A stretch of DNA of 64,000 nucleotides. Origin: Lachnospiraceae bacterium (GTDB taxonomy: Bacteria > Bacillota > Clostridia > Lachnospirales > Lachnospiraceae). The stretch lies in assembly GCA_024681595.1 (NCBI GenBank), contig JAILAN010000080.1, positions 1-64,000 of the forward strand. Reading direction: 5' to 3'. A model generated the notes under the pieces. The model saw only the letters and a list, made by a program, of their open reading frames with translations, was not told the DNA's origin and did no database searches. Positions 62,922-64,000 of the stretch are shown here, piece by piece (within the stretch, counting starts at the first letter, position 1; the number at the start of each line of letters is the position of its first letter). The translations under genes were made by a program, and so were the position numbers.

Positions 62922-63227
62922 ATGGCAGCAAAAAATACAGTAAATGTACAAAAGATGAAATCGGCTGCATCAGAACTTGACAGTATATACTCTTCCATGA
63001 CCAAACAGATCAAAAAAATGGATGAGACCATATCATCTGTTAAGAAGATATGGACCGGTGATGCAGCAAACTCATATCTTAAATCATATGAAAAACACCT
63101 TCAGTCTTTTCAGAACATGGCAAATGCCATAAGGTCAGCTTCGGAGGCTCTTGGTGATTCGTGTAACACATACGACCAGGCTGAAAACAGTGCCATGGAT
63201 GTTGTGCAGAAGATGGGCAGACGATAA
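62922..63227 (+). CDS. WXG100-family protein 4
   Basis: 101 aa; WTG in VKKIWTGDAANSYLKSY and a terminal YDQAENSAMD giving YxxxE. The first helix is rich in Ser/Lys (KQIKKMDETISSVKK). It lies 14 bp after protein 3 with AAGAGG as SD. Confidence 0.93.
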   Translation: MAAKNTVNVQKMKSAASELDSIYSSMTKQIKKMDETISSVKKIWTGDAANSYLKSYEKHLQSFQNMANAIRSASEALGDSCNTYDQAENSAMDVVQKMGRR

Positions 63228-63250
63228 GAAGACGGAGGTAGAGACAGAAT

Positions 63251-63577
63251 ATGGCAGACGGAAATTTAAATGTTGATGCGGCGAAATTAAGATCTCATGC
63301 CGAGTCTATCGATAACGTACAGACATCACTCAAGGAATCATGCTATTCCGCAAAGAGTAAGATCGATTCATTAAAGGGTATCTGGACAGGTACGGCTGCG
63401 GATACCTATCAGTCAAGTTTCACCAAGCTGATGGATGACTGTAATGAAGCCCTGAACACTTTGGGGAAAATGGTCAATTCACTTTATGATTCTGCAGACC
63501 GTTATGAAAAGAGCATTAAGGACGTTCAGGATGCTGTTAAGGATATCCCGAAGCTTCCGACAAATCTGTTTAAGTGA
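63251..63577 (+). CDS. WXG100-family protein 5
   Basis: 108 aa; WTG in LKGIWTGTAADTYQSSF and YDSADRYEKSI giving a YxxxD signal. A short Pro-containing tail (DIPKLPTNLFK) follows the second helix. It is preceded by GACGGAGGTAG and lies 17 bp before the partial gene that ends the window. Confidence 0.93.
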   Translation: MADGNLNVDAAKLRSHAESIDNVQTSLKESCYSAKSKIDSLKGIWTGTAADTYQSSFTKLMDDCNEALNTLGKMVNSLYDSADRYEKSIKDVQDAVKDIPKLPTNLFK

Positions 63578-63594
63578 TAAAAAGGCGGTGAAAT

Positions 63595-64000
63595 ATGGCA
63601 TATAAAGTATCATATAAGGTTGTTTCCGAACAGGGCGAACAGTTAAAGAACATAGCAAAGGATATGGACACTTTCGCATCGCAGTTGGATAAGATCGTAG
63701 CCAAACTGGGTAATGATGAACTGCTTCAGTCAGTCCGGACGGACCTAAATAAATTTCGCAAACAGCTAGAAGAAGAAAAGACAGTACTTAATCTGGCAGG
63801 ACAGATCATAGTGGATGTCATTCAGAGTTACACAGGTGTTGAAAAGAAGAGTGTACAGAAGGTCGATAAGGCTAAAGCTCATAACAGGGACTTTTATAAA
63901 CGTCCTGTAGCCGTAGCATCAGCAGGTGGTGCAGCGGCAGGAGCAACTGTTAATATCAACACTGCAACAGCTACATCTTATCAGAGTACAACTAATGTTT
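63595..64000 (+). CDS. Sixth T7SS-linked helical protein (3' end cut by window edge)
   Basis: Open from ATG 63595 (SD AAAGGCGGTG) to the window end, at least 135 codons. Residues 1-~80 look like a WXG100/LXG-type helical hairpin (LKNIAKDMDTFASQLDKIV then LLQSVRTDLNKFRKQLEEE), but the WXG turn is replaced by AKLGNDELL. From about residue 100 it changes to an Ala/Thr/Gly-rich, low-complexity stretch (ASAGGAAAGATVNINTATAT). This suggests a longer substrate with an N-terminal targeting domain, possibly a polymorphic toxin or surface protein. The downstream part is needed to tell. Confidence 0.8.
   Translation, partial: MAYKVSYKVVSEQGEQLKNIAKDMDTFASQLDKIVAKLGNDELLQSVRTDLNKFRKQLEEEKTVLNLAGQIIVDVIQSYTGVEKKSVQKVDKAKAHNRDFYKRPVAVASAGGAAAGATVNINTATATSYQSTTNV

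Overview
The window looks like a chromosomal segment of an anaerobic Firmicute of the family Lachnospiraceae, most probably near Butyrivibrio/Pseudobutyrivibrio. This is inferred from gene content and not from an alignment. The supporting content is a DUF5688 gene, an intracellular esterase-GH43-CBM6 fusion of the kind found in plant-fibre degraders, an EssC-type (Firmicute) type VII secretion system, NADP-type glutamate dehydrogenase, a rubredoxin-flavoprotein, moderate GC, strong SD sequences and TTG/GTG starts. No CRISPR array, insertion sequence or prophage was seen.

Layout. 0-2 kb: ychF and lgt. 2-9.7 kb: a condensed dcw (division) cluster, mraZ-rsmH-ftsL-ftsI-ftsW-ftsQ-ftsZ. It lacks the usual mur genes, mraY and ftsA, and is headed by a promoter with four helically phased MraZ boxes. 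9.7-15.2 kb: nrdR, then a complete peptide/nickel-type ABC importer. 15.2-18.7 kb: a small unknown protein, then yqeG-aroE/K fusion-aroQ and efp, which supply shikimate-pathway steps and translation factor EF-P. 18.7-22.8 kb: DUF5688 protein, tRNA-Arg(CCG), an SH3b surface protein, and gdhA behind a probable operator. 22.9-26.6 kb (minus strand): a two-gene hemicellulose unit, esterase-GH43-CBM6 plus an HSL-type esterase. 26.8-31 kb: FliB-like protein, glycosyltransferase, methyltransferase and an AT-rich non-coding stretch. 31-36.5 kb: a 23S rRNA pseudouridine synthase, a divergent NAD+ DNA ligase, metA and trpB2. 36.6-45 kb: a LysR regulator divergent from purC-purA-purB, a hybrid histidine kinase on the minus strand, and guaA; together these supply most of the IMP-to-AMP/GMP branch.

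45-47.1 kb is the strangest stretch. About 1 kb of non-coding DNA holds a 41-bp tandem repeat (four copies) and then eight consecutive hairpin units that grade into a 62-bp repeat. It leads directly into a gene for a PD-(D/E)XK-nuclease-like protein with a TKPP repeat at its N terminus. A gutted methyltransferase pseudogene follows. 47.4-51 kb carries small accessory enzymes (two GNATs, a P-loop kinase-like protein, a DUF362 ferredoxin and a flavin reductase-rubredoxin).

51.2-64 kb is a regulatory and secretion block: a hybrid histidine kinase and a LuxR-type response regulator (overlapping by 4 bp), then a palindrome near a -35 site, then a colinear type VII secretion operon. The operon encodes two paralogous coiled-coil/single-TM proteins, EssC (two FHA-like domains and three ATPase domains), an EsaB/YukD ubiquitin-like protein, five tandem WXG100 proteins and a sixth, longer helical protein cut by the window end. 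EssA, EssB and EsaA are not visible, so the two paralogues are candidates for unrecognised membrane components of this T7SS.
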